A stretch of DNA of 64,000 nt from positions 2,790,001-2,854,000 of the forward strand of contig NZ_CP157484.1 of NCBI RefSeq assembly GCF_045348435.1, given 5' to 3'. Below, one piece after another: positions 1 to 7,974 of the stretch (the first letter of the stretch is position 1; every line of letters begins with the position of its first letter). The position numbers were made by a program, and so were the translations under genes. Origin of the DNA: Alsobacter sp045348435 (GTDB lineage: Bacteria; Pseudomonadota; Alphaproteobacteria; Rhizobiales; Beijerinckiaceae). Under the pieces are notes generated by a model. It did not search any database. It was not told the origin of the DNA and saw nothing but the letters and a program-made list of their open reading frames with translations.

Positions 1-47
1 TCGATTTCCCCGTCCACAGCCCAGACGGGGGTGAAGATATTGGCCAT
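1..47 (-). CDS. Start of a tail gene (partial)
   Basis: Only the first 15 codons are inside the window (MANIFTPVWAVDGEI). The ATG at 45-47 follows a GAGG ribosome-binding site with 5-base spacing and lies 10 bases after the stop of the DUF2612 gene. From its place after the baseplate genes, a tail tip or tail-fibre protein would be expected, but the visible residues do not identify it. Confidence 0.6.
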   Translation of the reverse strand, partial: MANIFTPVWAVDGEI

Positions 48-57
48 TCTCGCCTCG

Positions 58-750
58 TCAGTTCAGAGCGATGGGGGATGGAAAGGCGCCGGCGCAAAAG
101 CCGCCCCAGCCGGCCCCGAAGCCGAAGGCGGGGCCCTGCGACTGCCAGATTTTGAGGCGCACTCCGGGAGCGACGGGCATCACCTGGCCGAACAGATGCG
201 CGATTGCGATCTCGACTTGCGAGAGCAGCCGGCCGGTGGCGATGACCAGCACCGCCGGCGTCTCGCGCAGGATGGCGGCGTGCTCGCCGAACAGGGCCCG
301 GCTGGCCGCTGTCACGCCGCTGCGCCGGTAGTCGCCTGTGAGCGCGATGACGCGCGCCTTCAAAAACCGCCGGTACAGCTCGTCGTCGGTGAAGCAGAAC
401 TCGATGAAGTCCGGACCGCCGCAGTCCCACTCCGCTTCGCAGAAGCCGGCCACCGGCACGGCGGGCGCGTCACAGGACGGCGTTGAGCAGTCAAAGCCGA
501 ACACCGGCCGGCGCTGGCCGGCGCAGTGGCAACGAGGCCAGCCCAGCGCCTTGCCGATGATCGTGAGCTGATCGCCGACGGCCGTGTCGATGTCGAAGTG
601 GTCGAGGATCTCGCAGAAGCTCAGATGCGCTTCGGCCAGTTGGCCCAGATACGCGCGGGCCATCGCGAGAAACCGGGTCGCCTCCCTGTACTGGGTGGCC
701 ACCTTGCCGATCTCGGTTTCGACGAGGGTGTGGGTGTCGGTGCAGGCCAT
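58..750 (-). CDS. DUF2612 phage tail/baseplate protein
   Basis: A 230-residue protein resembling the DUF2612 family, found next to baseplate J genes in contractile-tailed phages. Its precise role is unknown; the position suggests a baseplate-periphery or fibre-attachment part. It begins MACTDTHTLVETEIGK and has a Cys-rich middle section (residues about 85-125). The frame is open further upstream, but the ATG at 748-750 overlaps the stop of the baseplate J gene by one base, as is common in this operon, so I chose it. The next tail gene follows directly. Confidence 0.75.
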   Translation of the reverse strand: MACTDTHTLVETEIGKVATQYREATRFLAMARAYLGQLAEAHLSFCEILDHFDIDTAVGDQLTIIGKALGWPRCHCAGQRRPVFGFDCSTPSCDAPAVPVAGFCEAEWDCGGPDFIEFCFTDDELYRRFLKARVIALTGDYRRSGVTAASRALFGEHAAILRETPAVLVIATGRLLSQVEIAIAHLFGQVMPVAPGVRLKIWQSQGPAFGFGAGWGGFCAGAFPSPIALN

Positions 751-1649
751 CAGTCGACGTACCGGACCGCGATGTTGGGCAGCAGGATGAGGGGCCGCTC
801 GAACAAGGTGGTGTGAACTTCCTCTTCGACGGTCAGGGCCGGCCCGCGTGCGATGCGCACGGCGTCCACCTCGATGCCTTGCACCCGGGCGGCTTCGGCG
901 CGCACGCGCTTGGCCGTGACGGTGTCGCCGTTGCGGTAGCCGCAAGACGTGGCGAAGGCGGCGGCCACCGTCGCAGCGATCGTGCCGACAGACGGCGGTG
1001 CGCAGTTGCAGGAGTCGGGCAGACGACGCACGTCGATCTCCACGGTGATCGGCACGTCAACGGGGCGGATGAAGCGCACGAGCTGGCAGAAGCCGTCGGC
1101 GACGATCTCGACCTCAGTGTTGCCGTGTAGCGTGATGCCGCCCACCGTCTCCTGGTAGACGACAGTCCCGACCTCGACATCGTCCCCGCCTACGACCGCG
1201 TAAGCGACCGAGTGAGGCGGGACGCCCAGCGCGTTCGCGCTGTCCCCGGCGTTGATCCGGACCGACGACCAGCTGACGCCATCGAGCGCCAGGAGCCGCG
1301 CCAAGACACGCGTGGTGGAGATGTCGGTCTGGCCCTGGTTGGAGATCCGCAGCCGGAAGTCCGGATCCGCCTCTCCGCCGTCGGGCCGCGCTAGCCGGCG
1401 CAGCTTGGCCAGCATGTCCAGACGCGGGCCCTCGGCCTGGTCGACGTCGAACGACTGGTAGGCGTCCTCCCCGACCTCCCAGACTTTGCTGGAGAGGTCG
1501 GCGACGAGGCCGTTGAGCTGGCCGAGGGGCGACTGCGCGGTCTGGACGACCCCGGGCCCGAACGCCGCCACCATGGCGGCCTCCAGCTCGCCAAGGATCT
1601 CGGGAAGCCGCTTGCGGACGAAGCCGGCCGGCGTCACGCCATAAGCCAT
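750..1649 (-). CDS. Baseplate J-like protein (baseplate wedge)
   Basis: A 299-residue baseplate J family protein (P2 gpJ / Mu gp47 type), a wedge component that shapes the baseplate. Visible features are an N-terminal helical part ending around residue 90 (motif DMLAKLRRLAR), a predicted beta-rich middle and a C-terminal segment with the family's V-R-A-E-A-A pattern. Length is usual for the family. It sits between the gp25-like wedge gene and the DUF2612 gene, the standard order in a tail operon. Confidence 0.85.
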   Translation of the reverse strand: MAYGVTPAGFVRKRLPEILGELEAAMVAAFGPGVVQTAQSPLGQLNGLVADLSSKVWEVGEDAYQSFDVDQAEGPRLDMLAKLRRLARPDGGEADPDFRLRISNQGQTDISTTRVLARLLALDGVSWSSVRINAGDSANALGVPPHSVAYAVVGGDDVEVGTVVYQETVGGITLHGNTEVEIVADGFCQLVRFIRPVDVPITVEIDVRRLPDSCNCAPPSVGTIAATVAAAFATSCGYRNGDTVTAKRVRAEAARVQGIEVDAVRIARGPALTVEEEVHTTLFERPLILLPNIAVRYVD

Positions 1650-1656
1650 GCGGACC

Positions 1657-2031
1657 TCAGTTGACGGTGAGGGTGACGGGATCGTCGTCGAAGCTGGTGA
1701 GCAGCACGACGCGGTTGATCTTCAGCCCGCGGCCGGCCCGGTCGACGGAGACGTCGAACTCGAGGATCTCCGTGACCCCTGGCGTGGCCAGGATCTCGGC
1801 CTTGATGATCGCTTCGGCGATGGGCTGATCCGACGGCGGCCGGCCCAGCACGTAGCGGGTCCAGTCAATACCGGCGGCGGTGTTCAAAAACCACTCTGAG
1901 CGCCAGAACATGAGGCGCTGGCGCACGTGCTGCCCGACCGCCTGCGCATCCGCGGCCATGACCAGGTTGCCACTCTCGTCGAGATGCACGTCGTTATGGG
2001 GCAGGATGGAGAGGCCGGTGACGTCGGCCAT
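1657..2031 (-). CDS. gp25/GPW-like baseplate wedge protein
   Basis: A 124-residue protein of the size of T4 gp25 and P2 gpW, which join baseplate wedges to the sheath. The text FWRSEWFLNTAAGIDW and the following region, with a conserved acidic patch near the C-terminus (EILEFDVSVD), match small gp25/DUF2634-like wedge proteins. Its position directly upstream of the baseplate J gene supports the assignment. The exact family (gp25 versus DUF2634) is not certain. Confidence 0.75.
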   Translation of the reverse strand: MADVTGLSILPHNDVHLDESGNLVMAADAQAVGQHVRQRLMFWRSEWFLNTAAGIDWTRYVLGRPPSDQPIAEAIIKAEILATPGVTEILEFDVSVDRAGRGLKINRVVLLTSFDDDPVTLTVN

Positions 2032-2032
2032 G

Positions 2033-2689
2033 TCAGACCATCAGCTTTTCAACGCGGCCCTTGATGGCGGTCAGGGCGGCGATCTTGTCGTGCGACCAGA
2101 GCCCGGTGGACGATCCGGACGAGACGACGGTCTTCATGCTGGTGAGCTCCCCGATCAGGTCGGCGATGGCCTTGAACACGGAGTCGCCCTCGATCTTGAA
2201 ATCGAGCCGGCCATCCTCGCTGATGGTGATGCCGTTCTTGCCGTCTTCCTTGCCGAAATAGACGCCCTTCTCGGGCACCTTCGCCGGTTTGGAGCTGGGA
2301 TAGCCTCCGGGATAGGCGATGGCGTCGGACAGGTCGTGCATGCGCTTGGGCGCGCCATCGACGCTCTTGCCCTCCGTGTCCCAGTCTTCGATCGAGCGGG
2401 ACGGAATGTGGAGCACAACCTGGTCGCCCTTCTTCAGGGGCTTGTGCAGGATGAAGCCGCCGGCGCGGGGATGCGCCACCGGCACCTTGACCAGATCGGG
2501 AGCCTGCAGCTCCTGTCCGGCGAAGGTCTGCTTGAGGAGCGGCTTCACGGTCGCGGTCTGGGTCTTTGCGTCGTAGTCGACAACCTGCCCCGGCAGGGAG
2601 GTGTGCATGTCGCGGCGCTCCGCCTCGATCATGGCGGCGAGAGCCTCGTGAGGGTCCTTGCGGGTGGACGTGCCCTGATGTCCGGCCAT
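2033..2689 (-). CDS. Baseplate spike protein (gpV/Gp138-like)
   Basis: A 218-residue membrane-puncturing spike protein. After about 35 residues comes an OB-fold-like domain (VVDYDAKTQTATVKPLL and the following DQVVLHIPSRSI), as in Gp138-N/gpV proteins, then a short C-terminal region containing GVYFGKEDGKNGITIS that would form the spike stem. The ATG at 2687-2689 overlaps the stop of the hub gene (TGATG), which decides the start over an upstream in-frame extension. It would trimerise at the tail tip on the hub protein. Confidence 0.8.
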   Translation of the reverse strand: MAGHQGTSTRKDPHEALAAMIEAERRDMHTSLPGQVVDYDAKTQTATVKPLLKQTFAGQELQAPDLVKVPVAHPRAGGFILHKPLKKGDQVVLHIPSRSIEDWDTEGKSVDGAPKRMHDLSDAIAYPGGYPSSKPAKVPEKGVYFGKEDGKNGITISEDGRLDFKIEGDSVFKAIADLIGELTSMKTVVSSGSSTGLWSHDKIAALTAIKGRVEKLMV

Positions 2690-3558
2690 CACTTCACGAC
2701 CTTTTCGCCCTGCACGCGATTGCCCTCGATGTCGACATAGAACTCGGTCCCGCGGTTGGTGCCGGAGAAGGTGCAAGAGGACACGCGGAACAGCCCGCCG
2801 CCCTCGTCGCTGGCCCGCTTGTCGCGGCCACTCTCCTCGTCCAGGAACCCGGACCGCACGTCGACGAGCCGGTTGGGCGCGACGTTCGGATTGAGCAGCG
2901 CCTTCACCTTGATGCCCTTGTCGGTGATCTCAGGGATCCCGATCATGCCGGTCTCGCGCGAGATGACCGTGGCGTCGCCCAGGTGCTGGTCAGCCTTCAC
3001 AGCCTCGAATTGCCCGTTCTGGATGGACCAGTAAAACCCGTGCTGGCGCCCGAGTTCGTCCAGCTCGCGGAACGCCCAGCCAAAGAGCGTGGTCGAGCGC
3101 TTGGTCTCGGGCAGATCATCGAGGCCCTTGATCTGGCCCAGCGTGACGCCCGGCATCTTCTTGACCAGCTTCTCGATGATGGCCTTGGGCTTCGTCTTGG
3201 CTGGGACTGTCTCGGAGATGGCGCCCTTGTTGACGCCCTCGTCTCCGTCGCCGCAGTCGAGCTCGGATTTGACCTCCGCCTCGCCGTCCTTGGTCGTGGT
3301 GACGTCGCGAATGTCGCCCTTGAAGATGGTCCCGATCGGGCCGCCCTCATAGCCGGCCTTCAGCTCGATCTTGTCGAACTCCTCGCCCAGCATTTTGCGG
3401 TGCGACTTGGTCAGGTTCCAAATCGAGATCGTGGCGGTGTTCTGCTTTGAGCCGATGCTCATGGCTGCTGAGAACTCGATCTTGAGCTGGTCCACCGTGA
3501 GGGATCCGCCTTTGCCCGAGATGGTCAGGCTGACGACGCGCTTCCACTGCCGGCTCAT
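2689..3558 (-). CDS. Baseplate hub protein (late control D-like)
   Basis: A 289-residue hub protein resembling the phage hub domain family (P2 gpD / gp44-like), which closes the tail tube and anchors the spike. It begins with a beta-rich segment (residues 1-100, including SIWNLT), followed by a helical segment around PGVTLGQIKGLDDLPE, where LysM-like or hub insert modules usually lie, and the family's late segment at residues 170-240. It overlaps the plug gene upstream by four bases and the spike downstream by one. Confidence 0.75.
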   Translation of the reverse strand: MSRQWKRVVSLTISGKGGSLTVDQLKIEFSAAMSIGSKQNTATISIWNLTKSHRKMLGEEFDKIELKAGYEGGPIGTIFKGDIRDVTTTKDGEAEVKSELDCGDGDEGVNKGAISETVPAKTKPKAIIEKLVKKMPGVTLGQIKGLDDLPETKRSTTLFGWAFRELDELGRQHGFYWSIQNGQFEAVKADQHLGDATVISRETGMIGIPEITDKGIKVKALLNPNVAPNRLVDVRSGFLDEESGRDKRASDEGGGLFRVSSCTFSGTNRGTEFYVDIEGNRVQGEKVVK

Positions 3559-3875
3559 GCGGCGTCGTCCTCGGGATCGTAGTGGAGCAACCGCACCTTG
3601 CCGGCCGGCAGCTCGTCCCGGCCAGGTTCAGCCCCCTGCTCCCAGTCGAAGGCGATCAGCCGACCGACGCCGAGCACGAAAGGTGACAGGAGATCCACCC
3701 CGACGACGATGCGCCGCCCGGCCAGAGCCGGAACCCCGTCCACGTCGAGCGAGAACGACCACCGGTTGGTCGTGCCGTTGTACTCGACCAGGAAGTCGCA
3801 GCGGCGATCCATGAGGACTGTCGTGAAGCGCTGCGATGGGGCCGAGATGATCGGAAGTTCGCGGAACGTGCCCAT
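3555..3875 (-). CDS. Baseplate plug protein (Pam3 gp18-like)
   Basis: A 106-residue protein with the layout of the baseplate plug family named after cyanophage Pam3 gp18. These seal the central channel of simple contractile tails. The motifs FLVEYNGTTNRWSFSLD and GVDLLSPF in a compact beta protein, and its place between the Dit-like and hub genes, match the family. It overlaps both neighbours by one to four bases. Confidence 0.75.
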   Translation of the reverse strand: MGTFRELPIISAPSQRFTTVLMDRRCDFLVEYNGTTNRWSFSLDVDGVPALAGRRIVVGVDLLSPFVLGVGRLIAFDWEQGAEPGRDELPAGKVRLLHYDPEDDAA

Positions 3876-4408
3876 CAGTCGGCCCCCACGGCGCCGTCGA
3901 GCAGGCGCGTCGCCTGGGAGCTGGACAGGCTGGAAGTGTCAACGGACCGTGCCTGCACTTGGCCCCGGCTGGTGGTGCCCTGCGCGCCGTCCTCCGATGT
4001 TTCAGAGCCGGAGCCCTGACCGCCGCTCTGGCCGGAGCTCTCGGCCGTGTTGACGATGATGACTTCCTGCAGGTCGGCCGTGAAGAACAGCACCCGGGCC
4101 TTTTCCTTGTCGCGGGTGGCGACCAGGCTCTTGATGAGCATGTTGGAATAGACCGTCAGGCCGGTGACGATCGAGAACGGCTCGGCTGTCGCCTGCAGCG
4201 CCAGGAGCGCATTGAACGACGCCACGGCCCGCGAGCTGTCGACGACCGATTCCAGCCTCAGCTTTCGCGGCGTGCGCCAAGCGTGGTCGGAGATCTTGGC
4301 GCCCTGCTCGACCGGATGCTCGGCGATCTCCATTTCGCTTGTGTGCTCTTCAGAGATGACGACGTCGACGAAGACGCCGCCGATGCTGCGCGACAGGAGG
4401 ATGCTCAT
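3875..4408 (-). CDS. Dit-like baseplate protein (DUF6046 type)
   Basis: A 177-residue protein with an N-terminal Dit-like half (residues 1-115, including EHPVEQGAKISDHAW, typical of the Dit-like/DUF6046 family) and a Gly/Ser/Gln-rich C-terminal tail (about 120-177) of low complexity, probably disordered. Dit proteins form the ring where the tail tube meets the hub. It is translated right after the tape measure gene (four-base overlap). Confidence 0.75.
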   Translation of the reverse strand: MSILLSRSIGGVFVDVVISEEHTSEMEIAEHPVEQGAKISDHAWRTPRKLRLESVVDSSRAVASFNALLALQATAEPFSIVTGLTVYSNMLIKSLVATRDKEKARVLFFTADLQEVIIVNTAESSGQSGGQGSGSETSEDGAQGTTSRGQVQARSVDTSSLSSSQATRLLDGAVGAD

Positions 4409-6471
4409 GGCGAAGTCAGGGCTCCGGTCGAGGTGTTCGCGCCCTTGGAGGTGATCGTGCCCAGGATGGCGCTCTTCACCTTGGCGGCGACCTCATCGAG
4501 GCCGCTGGCGTTCACCGTCACGCTGTTGGTGATGGTCCGGTGATCGTTGCCGATGTCCTCGTATTTGCGGTTGTCGTTGTTGGTCTCGTTCTTGGTCTCG
4601 GCTGCCTTCATGATCTTGCTGGCCGAGGTCTCCGGCTTCACCTCGTGCTGGATCGCGGGCAGTTCCTTGAGGAAGCCCAGCGCCTCGGTGATCGAGTTGG
4701 CGATTGGCTGAGCAGCCGCCCGGCCGATCTCCGCGCCATCGAGCGGCTCGCGGCTCACGGCGCCCTCGCTGGACGCACTAGCTCCGTTCCCGACCCATTT
4801 GCCCAGCCCGTCCCGCATCCGCTCCCAGATCGTCTTCGGAGGCAGTGCAGACTGGCCGCGGCGATCCTCGATGTTCTCCGATGGCCTCGCCCCGTCGATG
4901 ATGGGCTTCTTCGGCACCGCCGGCTCGCGCGCAGACGGTTCCGGGCGCGGCTTGAGGCTGTCGGGTCGCTCAGGAGGAAGCGGGGTCCGCTCCGGCTGAG
5001 CCGTGGGCTCCGGCGCGGGCTGCACCTGCTCGAGGGTCTGGATCAGCTCCTCAAGACGCTGAATATTGAGCTCAGTCGCAGGCGTTTTCGGCTTCGCCCT
5101 CAGCTCGTCGAGACGCCGCCGGGCGTTCGGCAGGCGATCGTTTTCTTTAGACTGCTGCAGCATCTGCTGCTGGCGGTTCGCCTCGATCTTACCCTGCGCC
5201 TCGGAGTCGGCCTCTTCCTTCGTCTGCTTGATGATCCCGAACCGCTTGGCGAAGGCCAGGAGGGTCTCGGCGAAGCTCAGCAGCGGCGGCAGAACCTTTT
5301 CGGCGATGGTGACGCCCAGCTCGGTCAGGCGCTCGCCGATGCCGGTCTTCAGCGACCCGATCACGAACGCCAGGTCGTCATTCATCTTGCCGACCTTGGC
5401 GCGCCGCTCCTCTTCGGCGTTCGACAGGGTCGGGCGCTGGGACGTGGCGTCCCTGAACGTCTTTGCGAGGCTCCCTTCGGCGATGGCCCGGTCGAGACGG
5501 GCCCGGTCCAGCCCGTCGACCCCGAGGCCCTCGGCCGTCTTGCCGGCTCGCTCCTTCAGCTCGGGCACCTTCGCCTTTGCGGCGTTGGCTTTGCGCTGCA
5601 GGGCGGTCGCGTTCTTGTCGCGCCTCGCCTTCGCCTGATCCGCTGCCGCCTGCGCGGCGCTGGCGGTCTTCTCGGCCGATGTGGCGGCCTTGACCCGCTT
5701 CTCGTATTCCAGGACGCCCTGGAGCGCGATTTCGGAGCGGTCGCGCGGCGAGCCGTCCCGGTTCGTCAGATCCTTTTTCCGGATCCCCGCTTCGCGCAGC
5801 GTCTTCTGGGCCGCTTCGTCGCCCTCGCGCGATTTCTTGATCAGCTCATCGAGAGCCTTGACCATCTCCTGGGCCTTCTCGGCCCCCTTTTCGAAGGTCA
5901 GCTTTTCGAAGAACGTCCCGAGCGAGTCCAGCGACTGGGCCTTAGTGCCCATGGACTTGCCGAGCAGCTGCATCTCGCGGCGTGCGGACGCAGCGCTGGC
6001 GCCCATCTTGGCCAGCATCGCCACCGGAATGGCCAGCGCAGCGGCCGCGCTGACGGCGACGCCCGCCAGACTGGCGAGCACGATCGCGAAACCGCGCAAC
6101 GCCGCCCAGGCGATCCGGCCGACTGCGCTGAGAGCAGTCATCGCGCCGGAAAGGACCTTGGAACCGGCTGCCAGCGCCACGACGGAGGTTGACGTCTTTT
6201 TCGCCTCAACGCCCACTCCCTTGAGCGGGCTCTTGGCCTTTGCGGCCGCGCCGCCCACGAGCGTCGCGGCGGCAGCGACGGCCTGCATGGGCGCAGCGAC
6301 CGCCATGGCGCTGGACGCGGCCGTGGTGGCGGCGCGCGCGAGTTCTCGCACAGGGCCGCCGGCCTTGGAGACCTCGTCACGGACTTTCTCGAAAGCCTTG
6401 GAGACGCCCTTCAGCTTGTCGAGGTTGCTCACCTCGAAGCCGAGCTTGGCGATCAGCTCTTCAATGACCAA
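4405..6471 (-). CDS. Tail tape measure protein
   Basis: A 688-residue protein that sets tail length and is ejected with DNA. It shows an Ala-rich N-terminal half with hydrophobic helices around residues 125-155, long coiled-coil stretches (about 180-330, Ala/Lys/Arg-rich), a Pro-rich linker (about 480-540) and a C-terminal region rich in Asn and Thr. Length and composition are typical. It directly follows the frameshifted chaperone gene, the conserved order in tailed phages. Confidence 0.85.
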   Translation of the reverse strand: MVIEELIAKLGFEVSNLDKLKGVSKAFEKVRDEVSKAGGPVRELARAATTAASSAMAVAAPMQAVAAAATLVGGAAAKAKSPLKGVGVEAKKTSTSVVALAAGSKVLSGAMTALSAVGRIAWAALRGFAIVLASLAGVAVSAAAALAIPVAMLAKMGASAASARREMQLLGKSMGTKAQSLDSLGTFFEKLTFEKGAEKAQEMVKALDELIKKSREGDEAAQKTLREAGIRKKDLTNRDGSPRDRSEIALQGVLEYEKRVKAATSAEKTASAAQAAADQAKARRDKNATALQRKANAAKAKVPELKERAGKTAEGLGVDGLDRARLDRAIAEGSLAKTFRDATSQRPTLSNAEEERRAKVGKMNDDLAFVIGSLKTGIGERLTELGVTIAEKVLPPLLSFAETLLAFAKRFGIIKQTKEEADSEAQGKIEANRQQQMLQQSKENDRLPNARRRLDELRAKPKTPATELNIQRLEELIQTLEQVQPAPEPTAQPERTPLPPERPDSLKPRPEPSAREPAVPKKPIIDGARPSENIEDRRGQSALPPKTIWERMRDGLGKWVGNGASASSEGAVSREPLDGAEIGRAAAQPIANSITEALGFLKELPAIQHEVKPETSASKIMKAAETKNETNNDNRKYEDIGNDHRTITNSVTVNASGLDEVAAKVKSAILGTITSKGANTSTGALTSP

Positions 6472-6483
6472 TGAAGGGCTCCG

Positions 6484-7085
6484 CTATCGCCTGCCCCGCT
6501 CGGCGTTCTGCATGGCTTTCGCCGTCGCATGTTCGCGGAGGTCGAGCATTTCGTTGAGGTCGAAGACGTCGTCCAGCGTCAGCACGGTGCGAACGTCCCG
6601 GATCGTGCACAGCGGCGGCTCGGCCATCACGGGCCGCCACAACAGCATCTCGTCGATGAGGTTCGGCGCGACCTTGCGGATCTCGTCGGGATTGAGCCCT
6701 ACGCCGCCCGTCCCTTCAGGAGGGCCGATCCCGCGCCGTCGGCGAAAAAACTGCCGAACTCCGTCTGCAGTGCGAACATCGCGACCTGGAGCAGCTCCTG
6801 CAGATCCATCACGCCCGGCACCGCAAGTTCTCCGTCCACCCGGACCTGCTTCACCATGTCCATCACGATGGAATAGACCGCGTCGCTATCCATTTCCCCG
6901 ATGAAGTCGCCGATGGCAGACATGGCTTTGGCGTCGCGCTCGGCCTCGTCGCTCTCCGCGATCGCTTCGATGATGCCTCGGGCCGGGCCGAGGACCTTGA
7001 GGAGACGGAGCAGCATGCGCAGGCCCTGGTCGGCGGGCATGCGGTCGTAACGGTAGGTCCGGTTGGCAATCTTTTTTTCAGCCAT
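6484..7085 (-). CDS. Tail assembly chaperone, -1 frameshift fusion product (G-T type)
   Basis: A predicted fusion of about 200 residues made when ribosomes slip back one base at T-TTT-TTC (6,744-6,750). The first 114 residues are shared with the short chaperone; then 86 residues in the -1 frame run to TAG at 6,484-6,486. That frame encodes a clean protein-like sequence (GLNPDEIRKVAPNLIDEM, later DVFDLNEMLDLREHA) resembling the small DUF6889-type partner found just before tape measure genes. Between the slip site and GLNPDEIRK there is no ATG, GTG, TTG or CTG, so independent initiation at its natural N-terminus is unlikely. The fusion would load onto the tape measure protein. Confidence 0.8.
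6699..7085 (-). CDS. Tail assembly chaperone, short form
   Basis: A 128-residue zero-frame product acting as the G-type chaperone during tail assembly. It is helical and acidic in the middle (AIAESDEAERDAKAMSAIGD) and ends GSALLKGRAA. I start it at the second in-frame ATG (7,083-7,085) because AAAGGA lies five bases upstream; an ATG two codons earlier sits inside the ribosome-binding site. Phages of this type make a short form in excess and a frameshifted long form. Confidence 0.85.
   Translation of the reverse strand: MAEKKIANRTYRYDRMPADQGLRMLLRLLKVLGPARGIIEAIAESDEAERDAKAMSAIGDFIGEMDSDAVYSIVMDMVKQVRVDGELAVPGVMDLQELLQVAMFALQTEFGSFFADGAGSALLKGRAA
6744..6750 (-). promoter_or_regulatory. Programmed -1 frameshift slippery heptamer
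   Basis: On the minus strand the zero-frame codons are GGC AGT TTT TTC GCC, giving the heptamer T TTT TTC, a standard X-XXY-YYZ slip site. It lies 15 codons before the end of the short chaperone. The -1 frame after it is open for 86 codons into the DUF6889-like sequence. I did not find a clear pseudoknot by eye. Confidence 0.8.
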
Positions 7086-7124
7086 CTGCATCCTTTATGG
7101 TGCAAAGCGAATCTGGAGAGGCCC

Positions 7125-7478
7125 GTGGCGACCGCAATTCCCATGCAGAACGACAGCACCGGCCTGCGCGAGACCGGCTTTTACGGCTTCTCGTGGACGG
7201 TCTTATTTTGGGGGCCGCTTCCAGCCGCGTTCCGCGGCGACTGGAAGACCTTCGTCGTCGCCCTAATCGTGCTGATGCTTGTCGCGGCCGCAACGGTGGG
7301 CGCCGGCAACTTCATCGCTAATCTGATCTGGGCCTTCTTCTACAACCGGCAGTACACCCGAGGGCTGGTTGAGCGCGGCTACCGCTTCATGGGCAGCGAC
7401 ACCGAGAACCGCCTCGCCGCCGCGGCGACGCGCGTCGTGTACCCTCACCCCAGCCGAGAGTTGCCGCGAGCGGCCTAA
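7125..7478 (+). CDS. Small membrane protein, probable moron (HrgC/DUF2628-like)
   Basis: A 117-residue protein transcribed against the surrounding tail genes. It starts at GTG behind GGAGAG. The motif FYGFSWTVLFWGPLPAAFRG, then a long hydrophobic segment (about residues 43-72) and a WAFFYNRQYTRGLVERGY segment resemble the DUF2628/HrgC group of small inner-membrane proteins. Opposite orientation inside a late operon is typical of a moron expressed in the lysogen. Its last codons overlap the end of the tail tube gene by four bases. Function is unknown; envelope modification or superinfection effects are possible. Confidence 0.65.
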   Translation: MATAIPMQNDSTGLRETGFYGFSWTVLFWGPLPAAFRGDWKTFVVALIVLMLVAAATVGAGNFIANLIWAFFYNRQYTRGLVERGYRFMGSDTENRLAAAATRVVYPHPSRELPRAA

Positions 7479-7927
7479 GCCGCCGGCGCGTAGGTGATGT
7501 CGTTCGTCTGCCAACAATTGCAGAAGAACACCCATTCACGCTCCGATGCGGATGCGCCCAGGCTCACCGACGGCTCTTTGATGATCACTGCCGCAGTGCA
7601 GCCGCCGCCCTCGCCCGTCGAGGTATCGCGCACGGCGATGCTGATCAGCTTCTGAGATCCTGCCCGCATCAGCTTCACCTTCTGCGCCAGATACTGGTTC
7701 ATCGCCGAGTTGGCCATGAGCTTCAGAGTGACGTTGGCGGACTGATCGGCGGTCATGGACACCACGGACGCGCCGTCGGCGCCGGTCAATGGCGTGCCAA
7801 GATCGGTGTTGCGCTCGATCACGACAGCGTCGTCGCCCTCCCAGAACCCGATGACAGGACGATCGTCGATGGTCATGGCGACGTTCTTGAACGAGAAGAG
7901 CGTGAGCGGAGGGCATGCGTCGGACAT
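7475..7927 (-). CDS. Tail tube protein (DUF3277-like)
   Basis: A 150-residue beta-rich protein matching phage tube proteins of the DUF3277/PhiTE type. These stack as hexamers inside the sheath. Motifs such as GFWEGDDAVVIERNTD and TLKLMANSAMNQYL are characteristic. The ATG at 7,925-7,927 is preferred; a TTG just before it is also possible, with AAAGGA upstream. The gene follows the sheath gene, as expected for a contractile tail. Confidence 0.8.
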   Translation of the reverse strand: MSDACPPLTLFSFKNVAMTIDDRPVIGFWEGDDAVVIERNTDLGTPLTGADGASVVSMTADQSANVTLKLMANSAMNQYLAQKVKLMRAGSQKLISIAVRDTSTGEGGGCTAAVIIKEPSVSLGASASEREWVFFCNCWQTNDITYAPAA

Positions 7928-7974
7928 CAAGGGGTCCTTTCTTCGTTAACTACAACGGATTGCGGTGAGTTGCT

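Noticed and set aside
4540..6192. A 550-codon open frame on the plus strand opposite the tape measure gene
   Set aside because: Its translation is Arg/Leu-rich low complexity and mirrors the minus-strand coding frame; the tape measure product and gene order are convincing.
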